DNA of 64,000 bases, from contig OZ241856.1 in assembly GCA_965202845.1 (NCBI GenBank), positions 930,001-994,000 of the forward strand, in the 5' to 3' direction. Under the pieces are notes generated by a model. It was not told the DNA's origin, made no database searches, and saw only the letters and a program-made list of their open reading frames with translations. The translations under genes were made by a program, and so were the position numbers. Position 1 is the stretch's first letter; every line of letters starts with the position of its first letter. This DNA comes from CBDATA01 sp965202845. Its GTDB lineage: Bacteria > Acidobacteriota > Vicinamibacteria > Marinacidobacterales > Marinacidobacteraceae. This document shows, piece after piece, positions 1 to 7,520 of this stretch.

Positions 1-56
1 TTGCAGTGTAGCGCAGCGGCGGCGCGGGCGCGCGCCTCGTTCCAGGAAAGTCGCAT
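1..56 (-). CDS. Start of a probable type IIG/IIL restriction-modification enzyme (partial)
   Basis: Only the first 18 codons are inside the window; the gene runs off the left edge. The peptide begins MRLSWNEARARAAAL. From memory this resembles the opening (MRLSWNE followed by an Ala/Arg-rich helix) of class I SAM-dependent DNA methyltransferases of the MmeI/type IIL group, which carry methylase and nuclease on one chain. The ATG at 54-56 lies 10 bases after the stop of the Fic gene on the same strand, so the two are probably co-transcribed. The assignment rests on a short N-terminal match plus context, so it stays tentative until the flanking sequence is read. Confidence 0.45.
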   Translation of the reverse strand, partial: MRLSWNEARARAAAALHC

Positions 57-66
57 CAGCCCGAAT

Positions 67-1596
67 TCATGTTGTTTTCATGGTCGCCCGGACCCGATCC
101 GCGACGAACCGGGCGAACGGTTCGATGTCCTGGAACACGCTGGCGCGTTCCAGCGCTTCCAGATAGTCATCGCGGCTTTCCAGGCGGATGATCGTCCACG
201 GGTAGCCGCCCGATGCCAGCATGACGTTCATCAAGAAGCGCGCGAGGCGTCCGTTGCCGTCCGGGTACGGGTGGATGTAGCCGAAGAGCCAGTGCCCCAA
301 TACGGCCCGAACGGATGCTTCCGGCTCGCCTTCCAGCAGGTCGAAGAGCGCCGGCATGGCGTCGCGCACCGCCTCCCGCCGGGGCGGCGCGTGGCGCGAA
401 CCGCGCAGGAACACGGCCTGATCCCGGTAGCCGGCGAGCGATGCAGCGGGCGTCAGTCCGGCGGCGACCCGGGGCTGGAACAGGGCCCGAAACCAGTCCT
501 GATGCGCTTTGCGGACCAGATGGCCGGGGGCTGCGCCGGCGAGCGCCTCGCCGACCGCTTCCCGCACCAACTGGAACGCCAGCCAGTACCCACGCGCCGC
601 CAGCGCGTCAAGACTCTGGCGATCGCTCTGGTTGCGCTGCGGATCCCAGTCGCCCGAACGCACCCGTTCGATCAGGGCGGGCGTCACCCGATACCCCTCG
701 ATGGACAACGAGTGCCAGGCGTCATGTCGATACAGGTCGTCGACGGAAGACGGCCAGGCGTCCGGGTCCGGGGGCAAACCCGGCGCCTCCGGGAATACCT
801 TGATGACGTCCGGGCGGAACGTCTGCCAGAGGGTCTCCACCCGGCTGACGATCGGCGACCGGCCCCGAATGGCGCTGGGCGGCGCCTGCGCGAATGGGTT
901 CGTCTCGCGTATGTCGTAACCAGCCCGCCTCATGACGGAACGCACTTCGTCGGCGGCTGCGGCTCGGCCGAGACGGCGCAAGGCGCCGGCGAGGCGCCCG
1001 GCGGCGGCTGCATGGCCGCCACGCAGAAGCCGGTTCAGCACATCGTGCGGATCGCGGATTCCGAGGATGGCGACCTGGGCTTCCACTGGATGGCGAGCGA
1101 AGAACGTCGCGGGGACCCGGATCAAGGCGGCTTCTGGCAGGAAGAGCCGGAGCCGATTCCGGGTAGTGATGTCCGTGTCCGGCGGCGCGTCCTGTCGCCC
1201 GAGGTCGAAAAGGGACATCCCGAACGGCAGTCGGATCGTGTTGTTGCCGCCCTTCGGCGCATGAATGACGACCTGTCGCGGGATGACCGTGTTTTCCGCG
1301 TGGAGCAGGAGAGATTGTTCGGGAGAAAGATGCCAGGCTTCGCCGAACCGGGCGGCGCAGTAGGAAGCGCAGAATTCCCAGAAGGAGGCGTACCACTGCG
1401 TTGTGTCGCCGGGATCGGTTTCCGGACCGGATGCGATCAGCCAGCCCTTGATGGCCTCGAACAGGAAGCCGTTCCCGACCAAACGCTCCCGATGCGTCCG
1501 CGAGAATTCGGCGGAGCGAAAGACCCGCCGTCCCTGTTTCTGAAGGCGCTCAAGATGCGCCAGGGAAGCGGCCAGTTTCTCGTTGGGTGCGGCCAT
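67..1596 (-). CDS. Fic/DOC family protein, class II, with N-terminal inhibitory motif
   Basis: Probable AMP-transferase (Fic) of 509 residues. The catalytic loop HPYPDGNGRLAR starts near residue 442 and matches HxFx(D/E)GNGRxxR. An upstream SLSIEG around residues 296-301 fits the (S/T)xxxE(G/N) inhibitory helix of class II Fic proteins, so the enzyme is likely autoinhibited by its own glutamate. The N-terminal 250 residues resemble nothing I can name. I chose the ATG at 1594-1596 because an AGAGGAAG Shine-Dalgarno lies just upstream; the frame stays open to 1821 but that extension crosses the 24-bp-period repeats. The next gene, a probable restriction-modification enzyme, starts 10 bases downstream. 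The target protein is unknown. Confidence 0.8.
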   Translation of the reverse strand: MAAPNEKLAASLAHLERLQKQGRRVFRSAEFSRTHRERLVGNGFLFEAIKGWLIASGPETDPGDTTQWYASFWEFCASYCAARFGEAWHLSPEQSLLLHAENTVIPRQVVIHAPKGGNNTIRLPFGMSLFDLGRQDAPPDTDITTRNRLRLFLPEAALIRVPATFFARHPVEAQVAILGIRDPHDVLNRLLRGGHAAAAGRLAGALRRLGRAAAADEVRSVMRRAGYDIRETNPFAQAPPSAIRGRSPIVSRVETLWQTFRPDVIKVFPEAPGLPPDPDAWPSSVDDLYRHDAWHSLSIEGYRVTPALIERVRSGDWDPQRNQSDRQSLDALAARGYWLAFQLVREAVGEALAGAAPGHLVRKAHQDWFRALFQPRVAAGLTPAASLAGYRDQAVFLRGSRHAPPRREAVRDAMPALFDLLEGEPEASVRAVLGHWLFGYIHPYPDGNGRLARFLMNVMLASGGYPWTIIRLESRDDYLEALERASVFQDIEPFARFVADRVRATMKTT

Positions 1597-1621
1597 GCGA
1601 CGGACTTCCTCTTGGTGTTTC

Positions 1622-1663
1622 GCAAGTATATGGCGCTGTGGATGTGCAAGTATATTGTGCTGT
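1622..1663. repeat. Tandem pair of 18-bp operator-like repeats, 24-bp period (pair A)
   Basis: GCAAGTATATGGCGCTGT (1622-1639) and GCAAGTATATTGTGCTGT (1646-1663) are direct repeats exactly 24 bp apart, 26-67 bp upstream of the Fic start. They are strikingly AT-rich for this genome. Read on the Fic strand each contains ATATACTTGC, including a TATACT hexamer that could act as a -10 element. A related pair lies at 1767-1806 with the same 24-bp step. I interpret them as binding sites or duplicated promoters for the Fic gene; no protein is known to bind them. Confidence 0.6.
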
Positions 1664-1766
1664 AGCCGGGACGCCTGCCGTTCCGCCCCATGATCCGCTT
1701 TCGGAGGGGCGCCGTCCCTTTCCCCATGAGCGCGTTGGCGCGGCCGGGTCCGCTCGCGGAGAGTTC

Positions 1767-1806
1767 CAAGTGTATGGCGCCGTGGAATCGCAAGTAGATC
1801 GTGCTT
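1767..1806. repeat. Tandem pair of operator-like repeats, 24-bp period (pair B)
   Basis: CAAGTGTATGGCGCCGT (1767-1783) and GCAAGTAGATCGTGCTT (1790-1806) are diverged versions of the repeats at 1622-1663. Their C positions (1767 and 1791) are again 24 bp apart, and the whole pair is shifted 144 bp from pair A, which is six periods. Pair B is more degenerate, as if it were an older copy of the same module. Confidence 0.5.
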
Positions 1807-2050
1807 CGGGCGCGTCGCCAACGCTTGACCGCTGACCCGTTAGGGCCCGCCCCGAAGCCCCTGAGGAGGCTCCCCGATGAACTTTTCCCGCCGCCTGACC
1901 CGGAACGTCGGTCGTTCTGGTCGCTTCGCTCCCGTCACTCCCTCCGTCCGGATCAGGCGGCGGGAGGCGGAGACGCTTTCGCTCCGGCTGGCCCGCTTGA
2001 ACCCCCTCCCCGGCTTCGCGGGCCGCCGTCCCGTGGACGCCTCGCCCCCC

Positions 2051-2071
2051 CCGAAAGTGTGACATTTTCGG
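2051..2071. repeat. 21-bp near-perfect palindrome
   Basis: CCGAAAGTGT and ACATTTTCGG form inverted arms (9 of 10 bases paired) around a single central G. It lies in the gene-poor stretch between the methyltransferase fragment and the Fic promoter region. It could be a regulator operator or a leftover insertion-sequence end; the sequence alone does not decide. Confidence 0.45.
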
Positions 2072-2167
2072 CGCCCATTGACAACCGGGAGAGGGACGAG
2101 GCGTTGCGGGAACTGGGAAGAACGTTGGAGGATGTCGCAAGCGGCAGGGTTTCCGATTTCCGGATGA

Positions 2168-2395
2168 TCATTTGAGGACAGCAGCGGACGACCCATTCCG
2201 ACAGCGAGAGAGTTTCGGGCCGGGCGAAGGAGCTTCCACCTTCCCCTCGGCGAAGGCGTCGGGGAACAGCGCCTTGAGCCGCTCCAGGTTCCCGGCGACC
2301 GGATCGGCGGAGCGGGTTTCCGGGTCGCCGGCGGCGATCCGATCCAGGACGGCTGCTGCGGCGTCTCGCTTCGGGGATGTCGGGGCCGGACTCAT
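2168..2395 (-). pseudogene. N-terminal fragment of a type III R-M methyltransferase (Mod-like)
   Basis: The 75-residue frame contains GNLERLKALFPDAFAEGKV around residues 35-53. This resembles the opening of type III restriction-modification Mod methyltransferases (site-specific adenine methylases), whose N-termini carry NxERLKALFPE.F.EGK. After this motif the similarity stops abruptly and the frame ends with unrelated sequence, so only the extreme N-terminus survives. It lies just downstream of the IS-split ATPase on the same strand. The rest of the methylase and any Res partner are absent, consistent with deletion during turnover of the region. Confidence 0.5.
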
Positions 2396-2470
2396 GGGCG
2401 ACGCCGCGGGATTGTAGGCGACCTCCCGTGACGGAATGTGTCGTTCTGTTCCGATGCGGGCGTTCCCGGT

Positions 2471-3147
2471 TCAGTCGTCGGCGCGGGGACTGGCGGACGC
2501 CGCGACGGCGGCGATGGCGTCCAGCTTTTCGCCGATTTCGGGATCGATCTCCTCATCGGGAACGTGATCCGCGAGTTCATGGAAGTTCCCTTTGTTCATC
2601 AGGTTCGGCAGTCCGAGTTTCCCGGACCAGGCGTGGAACAGCGGCTTGAGAAACGCATCGCTCGCCTTGATGTCCGGACTCCACGGCGAACCCCGTCCCA
2701 GGGTCTCCAGCGCCTCGCTCATCTCCCGGGTCGCTTCCCGCATCGCGGTCCGCCGCCGTTCCACTTCGTGCGGCGCATGGAGAGGCCGCGTTTCCGCCTC
2801 CCGGGCGGAGGCGCGGGCCCAGGCTTCAAGCGTCGCTTCCGAGCACAGGTAGTTCTCGATTTCCCGCCGCTTCCATGCGAGCAGCGGCAGCGTGGGGCTG
2901 GGGGGCGCCTCCCTCTCCAAGCGGTCGAACAGGGCGATCCCCCTGAATTCCGGACACGCTTCCCGAAGGGCGTGGAAGTGACGCAGGGCGACGGTCGGCT
3001 GGTTCCCCACGTAGCGCACGAAGGGGCGTTCCAGCGCATCGATGGCGTCCTGCTTGCCGAGTCGTCGGGCGAAGGCCCGGAGAATCGCCAGATCGGTGGA
3101 CCCCTCGAGATAGAGCGCCCAGCCGGTCTGTTCGGCCTGGACGTACT
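2471..3147 (-). pseudogene. OLD-like AAA/TOPRIM ATPase, C-terminal half (split by IS1634-family element)
   Basis: This is the TOPRIM-bearing C-terminal part of the ATPase whose N-terminal part lies at 5070-6309. It includes LYLEGSTDLAILRAFARRLG, where the Glu is the expected TOPRIM metal ligand, and a KRREIENYL motif typical of this ATPase-TOPRIM group. The second TOPRIM acidic motif reads LFDRLE rather than DxD, so the metal site may already be altered. The first 180 bases (3147 down to 2968) are an exact copy of 5249-5070. Joining 6309-5070 directly to 2967-2471 gives an uninterrupted 578-codon frame plus stop, so the insertion is the only break I can see. Confidence 0.8.
2968..3147. repeat. 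180-bp direct repeat, left copy (IS target duplication)
   Basis: Bases 2968-3147 are repeated at 5070-5249 with a constant offset of 2102 bases and no mismatch that I can see. They bracket the IS1634-family element exactly. The repeat consists of host ATPase coding sequence, so it is a duplicated target, not part of the element. Long variable-length target duplications are known for IS1634 and IS1549. Confidence 0.9.
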
Positions 3148-5069
3148 CTTGACTTCGACAGTTTTGATCGATAAGTCCTTGACAGTCAATAGCCGACATT
3201 TCTGGCTAGGCACTACAAACGTAGCCCTCTGAAGGCTACGCCGGCGGAGGTTCGGCCCTCAGGCGAGCTGGTACGGCGTGGTCGGCAGGGGAAGTCTCAT
3301 CGCGGCGTAGATAGCCTCGGCCTCCAGGGACGGCTTCGAGGGGATGGCGTATCGCTCTCCCGTTTTCTCGCAAAGCAACACCGTGCACTTGCGGTGCGCC
3401 AGCGCGTTGCGGATGACTTCGGGAGACATCCGTTCCTTCTGGAGCGCGACCCGATAGGCCAGATGGCGCACGCAGGCGAACGCCATGAAGGCGATCGCGA
3501 TGTGGGCGCGGATCCGTTGTTCGGTCCAGTGCCAGATCGGCCGGACGCGCAGATCGTGCTTGGTGATGCGGAAGCTCTCCTCGACCCGCCAGAGTCCCCG
3601 GTAGTGCGACAGCACCTCGGCGGCCCGCGCGTCGCGCAGGTTGGTGATGACGCCGGCCAGTCCGTCCCAGCGCGCCGCCTCGTCGATCTTCTTCTGATCC
3701 AGGACGAGTCGCGCATCCCCTTCAACGGCGATGAAGCGCTTGGCGCCATGCTGGGACAACAGCGCTTTGGGGTTGTCGCTTTGCGACAGCTTGTCGAACG
3801 CCCGCTGGATCGCCTTGCGGCGATCGTGGGCGTCCTTGTGCGCTCGCTTGGCGGACCACGTGACGATCAACCGTCGCCCCTGGTGCTCCCATTCGTTCAC
3901 CCGGCGCTCCGAGGAGCCTTCCAACGGGCCGTAGGAGTCCAGGTTCCAGATCTTCTTGCGTAGCGCGCCGGGGAGCTGGCGCAGCCGGGCGCCCACCACA
4001 TAGCCGCCGCCCATCGCGTCCAGAGCCTCCAGGTTGGCGGCGCTGAGCATCCCCCGATCCGCCACGCAGACCGCCTGCTGCGCCGGATGACGCCGCAGCA
4101 AGCCCTCGAACACCGGAACCAGGCTGTGCCCCTCGTAGGCGGCGCCGGGGAACACCTCGTAGCTCACCGGAAGCCCCTCGCGGGTGACCATCAGCGCCAG
4201 CAGCACCTGCGAGTAGCGGTGCTTGCCGTCCTTGCTGTACCCCTTCTGGCGGAGTTCGTCCTCCTCCTCCGTCGCAAAGGCCAGCGTGGTGCAGTCGAAG
4301 AACAGCACCGAGACCGGATCGGGCAACACCGAGCGGGTGGCGTCGCCGACCCGGGCGCGAAGCCGTTCGATTGTCCTCGCGTCCAGCCGATCCATCATCC
4401 GGTAGACCTTGTGAAGCGGAAGGCTCACCCCGAAGTCGTCTTCAAGATTCCGCACGCTGCCGCGCTTGCTGTCCGGGTTGGCGATCCGCGCCATCACCGT
4501 GTGGAAGAGCGCGTCGTGGTACGCCCGATAGCGGGAGCGCGGCAACAGCGCATGCAGCCCCAGATGCCGGTAGACCTCGCCGTAGACCTCATGGATCCCG
4601 GTCGTGATCGGTTGCGCTTCCTTCAGTTGCTTGAGATCGACCGGGAGGGACTCCTTGCCGTCCCCCTCGCGCCCAACGCGGATGACCTGCTCGGCGATCT
4701 TCTCGGAGGAGAAGAGGAGAGGCGGCTGGCGTTCGTCCTTGAGCTTGTCCTTGATGAACTCGCCGAGCCGCTTCAGGCGTTCGAGCTCCTTGTCGTCCTT
4801 TGCGACGCCGACGTGGCGGACGATGCGCTGGCGGACCTTGGTTCCTTTGCGTACGCCTTCGACGAGTTGTACGGAGCGCCGGGGGCTGTTGGGAGTGGAC
4901 TTGACGCGAACGAACATGGGTGGAGTATAGCACAGAAGTCAAACCAGAAAAATCGCTAGGCACAACAGAGCGAGTAGCGAAAAGCTCCCTTGTTTCAGAA
5001 CATGTTTGTTTTCAACAGCTTCCCGATCCGACGCTCCGACCGAAATCGGGCTCAAACTGTCAAAGTCGG
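3148..5069 (-). mobile_element. IS1634-family insertion sequence (IS4 superfamily)
   Basis: The element is about 1.92 kb between two 180-bp direct repeats of host sequence. Near the left edge (from 3151) GACTTCGACAGTTT matches the complement of the right edge (reading down from 5067) GACTTTGACAGTTT at 13 of 14 positions, giving imperfect terminal inverted repeats. It carries one transposase gene (3259-4917, minus strand). It has inserted into an OLD-like ATPase gene. The uncertainty in the ends is one to three bases. Confidence 0.85.
3259..4917 (-). CDS. IS1634-family transposase (DDE, IS4 superfamily)
   Basis: The 552-residue protein is full length for the IS1634/IS1549 group and appears intact, so the element may still be active. 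Candidate catalytic residues are Asp in VLFFDCTTLAF (about residue 206), Asp in CVADRGMLSAANLEAL (about residue 287) and Glu in YRGLWRVEESFRI (about residue 446), the last in a YREK-like context typical of IS4-type enzymes. On the coding strand a TATACT hexamer (4929-4924) lies only about six bases before the ATG with no Shine-Dalgarno, suggesting a leaderless transcript. About 110 bases on the left and 150 on the right separate the gene from the element ends. Confidence 0.9.
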   Translation of the reverse strand: MFVRVKSTPNSPRRSVQLVEGVRKGTKVRQRIVRHVGVAKDDKELERLKRLGEFIKDKLKDERQPPLLFSSEKIAEQVIRVGREGDGKESLPVDLKQLKEAQPITTGIHEVYGEVYRHLGLHALLPRSRYRAYHDALFHTVMARIANPDSKRGSVRNLEDDFGVSLPLHKVYRMMDRLDARTIERLRARVGDATRSVLPDPVSVLFFDCTTLAFATEEEDELRQKGYSKDGKHRYSQVLLALMVTREGLPVSYEVFPGAAYEGHSLVPVFEGLLRRHPAQQAVCVADRGMLSAANLEALDAMGGGYVVGARLRQLPGALRKKIWNLDSYGPLEGSSERRVNEWEHQGRRLIVTWSAKRAHKDAHDRRKAIQRAFDKLSQSDNPKALLSQHGAKRFIAVEGDARLVLDQKKIDEAARWDGLAGVITNLRDARAAEVLSHYRGLWRVEESFRITKHDLRVRPIWHWTEQRIRAHIAIAFMAFACVRHLAYRVALQKERMSPEVIRNALAHRKCTVLLCEKTGERYAIPSKPSLEAEAIYAAMRLPLPTTPYQLA

Positions 5070-5249
5070 GGGCGTGGAAGTGACGCAGGGCGACGGTCGG
5101 CTGGTTCCCCACGTAGCGCACGAAGGGGCGTTCCAGCGCATCGATGGCGTCCTGCTTGCCGAGTCGTCGGGCGAAGGCCCGGAGAATCGCCAGATCGGTG
5201 GACCCCTCGAGATAGAGCGCCCAGCCGGTCTGTTCGGCCTGGACGTACT
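5070..5249. repeat. 180-bp direct repeat, right copy (IS target duplication)
   Basis: Second copy of the duplicated ATPase target, identical to 2968-3147. It codes in the ATPase frame for the segment from about YVQAEQTGWALYLEG to VALRHFH. Both copies remain in the same reading frame relative to their gene halves, so recombination between them would remove the element and restore the gene. Confidence 0.9.
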
Positions 5250-6309
5250 GTTCGAAGCCGATTTCCGCCAGCGCCTTCTTCACCTGGCCGCCGCTTTCGA
5301 TCCGGTGCGGCCGCCCGACGAACGCGATCACCGTGTCCTTGCCGGCGGCTTCGTTCAGAAGGACTTCCGAATGGCTGGCGGCGAGGATCTGGCTGCCGCT
5401 GTCCCGGGCGACTGCGTTGATCAGGTCATAGATCTGGCGCTGGCGGAGGATTTCGAGATGCGCGTCCGGCTCGTCCAGCAGGATCGTCGCGCCGGGATGG
5501 GCATACATCCAGGCGAGAATCAGGAGCGTCTGCTGCAGCCCGCGTCCGCTCGAGGAAAGATCCAGCGTGATACCGCGCTCCCGATACGCCATCTCGATTT
5601 CCCCCCGCTGCGTCACGTACCGCGGTTCGTCGAGGGCGGCGCCGAAGAGCTTCTCGATCCGCTCCACCAGGAGCGGCCATGTGTCCGGGCGCTCCCGCAC
5701 GATGCTGTAGCACAGGTTGCGAAGGACTTCGGCGGTGCGGCCCTCGCCGATCCGCGCATGCACGGCGCCTTGGTCGATCCGGGTTTCGTTGGCGGCGAGA
5801 CCGGACATGGGAGGCAGGAAGGCGATGTGCGCGGAGGCCGCTTCCGGGGGAACCGGCATCCGTTCCGAGGATGCGGGGTCGCCGGTTCGCAGCGGTCGGC
5901 AATACATCGACTCCTCGTTGGCGTAGTCGAATTCCATGCCGCACGCCCACGCCTTGCCGGCGTGGATCCCCTCGACGAGGATCTCGATGCGCACGTTGCT
6001 GGTGTTCTGCCTGCCGTCGATCCGCTGGACGTCCCGCACTTTCAGGTCGCGCCACAGGTGCCTGGCTTTGGGATGGGGGGCGGAAAGCAGGTCCCGGCGC
6101 CCCACGGTCACGCCGGGACGCTTCTCCGGCGCGCTCCCTCCGGCACGGATTTCGTGCCAGCGCTTCACTCCGGTGTCCCAAAGCGTCAGCGCCTGCATGG
6201 CGGAGGTCTTGCCCGAGTTGTTGGGACCGATGAACACGACGGGGTTCCCCAACTCGATTTCGACTTCGTCGAAGCGCTTGAAGTTTCGGATGACGATTCT
6301 GGTCAGCAT
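5070..6309 (-). pseudogene. OLD-like AAA/TOPRIM ATPase, N-terminal half (split by IS1634-family element)
   Basis: Starts at an ATG with GAGGAA upstream, 25 bases after the stop of the Fic gene at 6335, so Fic and ATPase form one operon. Motifs in order are FIGPNNSGKTS (Walker A, about residue 28), a signature-like SSSGRGLQQTLLILAW, ILLDEPDAHLE (Walker B), an SHSEV switch motif, and the start of the TOPRIM domain (LYLEGSTD, about residue 365). The frame runs into the insertion sequence and stops at 4939, giving a chimeric 456-residue tail. OLD-family and related ATPase-TOPRIM proteins act as phage-exclusion or DNA-processing nucleases; the exact role of this solo type is unknown. A paralogue is at 42080-43870. 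Confidence 0.85.
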
Positions 6310-6334
6310 GGAGCGATTCCTCGATGATCCTTCC

Positions 6335-7471
6335 TCATGCGCCCGATACGTTCAGGAACAACTGCGCCAGTTTGCGATTGACGTAATAGACGTGATTCCC
6401 GATCTTTCTTTTTTCGACGAAACTCCGTTCCGTCAATTGGTGGAGATACCTGGTCGCAGTGGGGCGGCTGACGTTCAGGTCGTTCATCACGAATGCGATC
6501 CGGGTATAAGGATGACGGAACAGGTTGTTCAGGATGTCCTGGGAATAGACGCCGGGGAGTTCCTTCCGCATGCGATGCTTGGTTTCCAGCATGTGCGCAT
6601 GGAGTCGCTCCACGACTTCAAGAGTCGTTCCCGCGGTTTCCGTCACAACCTCCAGCATGTACAGAACCCAATCCCGCCATGCCGTTTCCGGGTCGTTGGA
6701 ATTGCGCACTCCCTGCAGCAGTCGATAGTAGTCCTCCCGGGTTCGGATGATGTGCCGGCTCATGTACAGGATCGGAATGTCCAGCAAGCCGGTGCGGGTC
6801 AGGTAGAGCAGGTTCAGGATGCGTCCGACCCTGCCGTTCCCGTCCGGAAATGGATGGATGCTCTCGAATTGGTGGTGTATGAGCGCCATCTTGATCAGGG
6901 GATCCAGGTCGCAAATCTCGTCGAGATTGATGAAGCGCTCCAGGGACGTCATCAGCGTGACGATCTCGTTCGCATCCTGGGGAGGCGTGTGGAGGACCTC
7001 TCCCGTCTGGACGTTCCGGATCGTCGTCCCCGGAGTCGTCCGAAACCCGTCGCCCCGATCGAGGAGCATCCGGAACATCCTGATGAGCGTGTTGTTGCTC
7101 ACCAATCCGCCGGTCTTTCGCATTCGGTTGTAGCCGAGCCAGAGAACGGCGCGACAGCGGGCGACCTCCCTGGTGGCCGGAGAATGGATTCCATCCGGGA
7201 ATCCGTCCGCCCGGAACAGGTCGTCCTGCGTGGTGACGATGTTCTCGATTTCCGACGAAGCCCTGGCTTCCTGGAGCGTCAGGGTGTTGATGAGAATCCC
7301 CGGGTTGGGAACAACGGCCGCCCGACCCTTCAATTCCGCGAGGACCCGATGGGCCCGGGCGAGGACCTTGAGGACGGGAACCGTCTCCAGCTGTACCGGT
7401 GGCGGCAGATTGGGCAGGTCGCCTGGCGGTGGGGGCGGCATGTTTTTTCTGGAATGTAAAGAATTGGGCAT
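6335..7471 (-). CDS. Fic family protein, class II, with C-terminal winged helix
   Basis: A 378-residue Fic protein. HPFPDGNGRVGR (from about residue 206) is the complete catalytic loop, and SSEIEN (residues 72-77) fits the (S/T)xxxE(G/N) class II inhibitory helix, so it should be an autoinhibited AMP-transferase. The last 70 residues look like a winged-helix DNA-binding domain (NDLNVSRPTATRYLHQL as recognition region), as in autoregulating Fic proteins. The ATG at 7471 falls inside the loop of an inverted repeat (7455-7481); the next ATG, codon 11 at 7441, would leave that operator upstream and matches the usual short proline-rich N-terminus better. The OLD-like ATPase follows after 25 bases on the same strand. 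Confidence 0.85.
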   Translation of the reverse strand: MPNSLHSRKNMPPPPPGDLPNLPPPVQLETVPVLKVLARAHRVLAELKGRAAVVPNPGILINTLTLQEARASSEIENIVTTQDDLFRADGFPDGIHSPATREVARCRAVLWLGYNRMRKTGGLVSNNTLIRMFRMLLDRGDGFRTTPGTTIRNVQTGEVLHTPPQDANEIVTLMTSLERFINLDEICDLDPLIKMALIHHQFESIHPFPDGNGRVGRILNLLYLTRTGLLDIPILYMSRHIIRTREDYYRLLQGVRNSNDPETAWRDWVLYMLEVVTETAGTTLEVVERLHAHMLETKHRMRKELPGVYSQDILNNLFRHPYTRIAFVMNDLNVSRPTATRYLHQLTERSFVEKRKIGNHVYYVNRKLAQLFLNVSGA

Positions 7472-7505
7472 ATTCTTTACACGGCGGGCGGGGAATGGAA
7501 AGAAT
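7455..7505 (-). promoter_or_regulatory. Candidate operator of the Fic-ATPase operon (three half-sites)
   Basis: TGTAAAGAAT (7455-7464) and ATTCTTTACA (7472-7481) form a perfect 10-bp inverted repeat around a 7-base loop. A third half-site, TGGAAAGAAT (7496-7505, 9 of 10), follows in the orientation of the first. The repeat sits over the annotated start codon, or about 14-40 bases upstream of the alternative start at 7441, which is the expected place for a repressor site. The Fic protein's own C-terminal winged helix is the obvious candidate binder. Autoregulation is an inference. Confidence 0.65.
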
Positions 7506-7520
7506 TGTGCCGTTTCCGGC

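Larger units (their letters stand above)
1597..2167. other. Gene-poor stretch upstream of the Fic gene
   Basis: I see no convincing gene here. The stretch holds the two pairs of 24-bp-period repeats (1622-1663 and 1767-1806) and a 21-bp palindrome (2051-2071). A short plus-strand frame at 1877-2062 has a GAGGAGG sequence before its ATG, but its 61-residue product is arginine-rich and looks like out-of-frame GC-rich sequence. A plus-strand frame ending at 2175 finishes with a plausible helical peptide (residues like ALRELGRTLEDV) that could be the tail of a decayed gene. The region probably represents rearranged or decayed accessory DNA. Confidence 0.5.

Noticed and set aside
1597..1821. Longer Fic protein starting at 1821
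   Set aside because: The extension lacks family similarity, has no ribosome site, and its codons overlap the AT-rich 24-bp repeats that look regulatory.
1877..2062. 61-codon plus-strand frame with a GAGGAGG sequence upstream
   Set aside because: The arginine-rich product resembles nothing and the frame lies in a region of decayed DNA, so a chance ribosome-site match is more likely.
3148..5069. Short target duplication typical of other IS4-superfamily elements
   Set aside because: The bases next to the ends do not form an independent short repeat; the identical sequence extends 180 bases on both sides.
4939..5069. Functional chimeric ATPase ending inside the insertion sequence
   Set aside because: The 456-residue frame loses the rest of the TOPRIM domain and gains an unrelated tail from the element, so it is better read as a broken gene.
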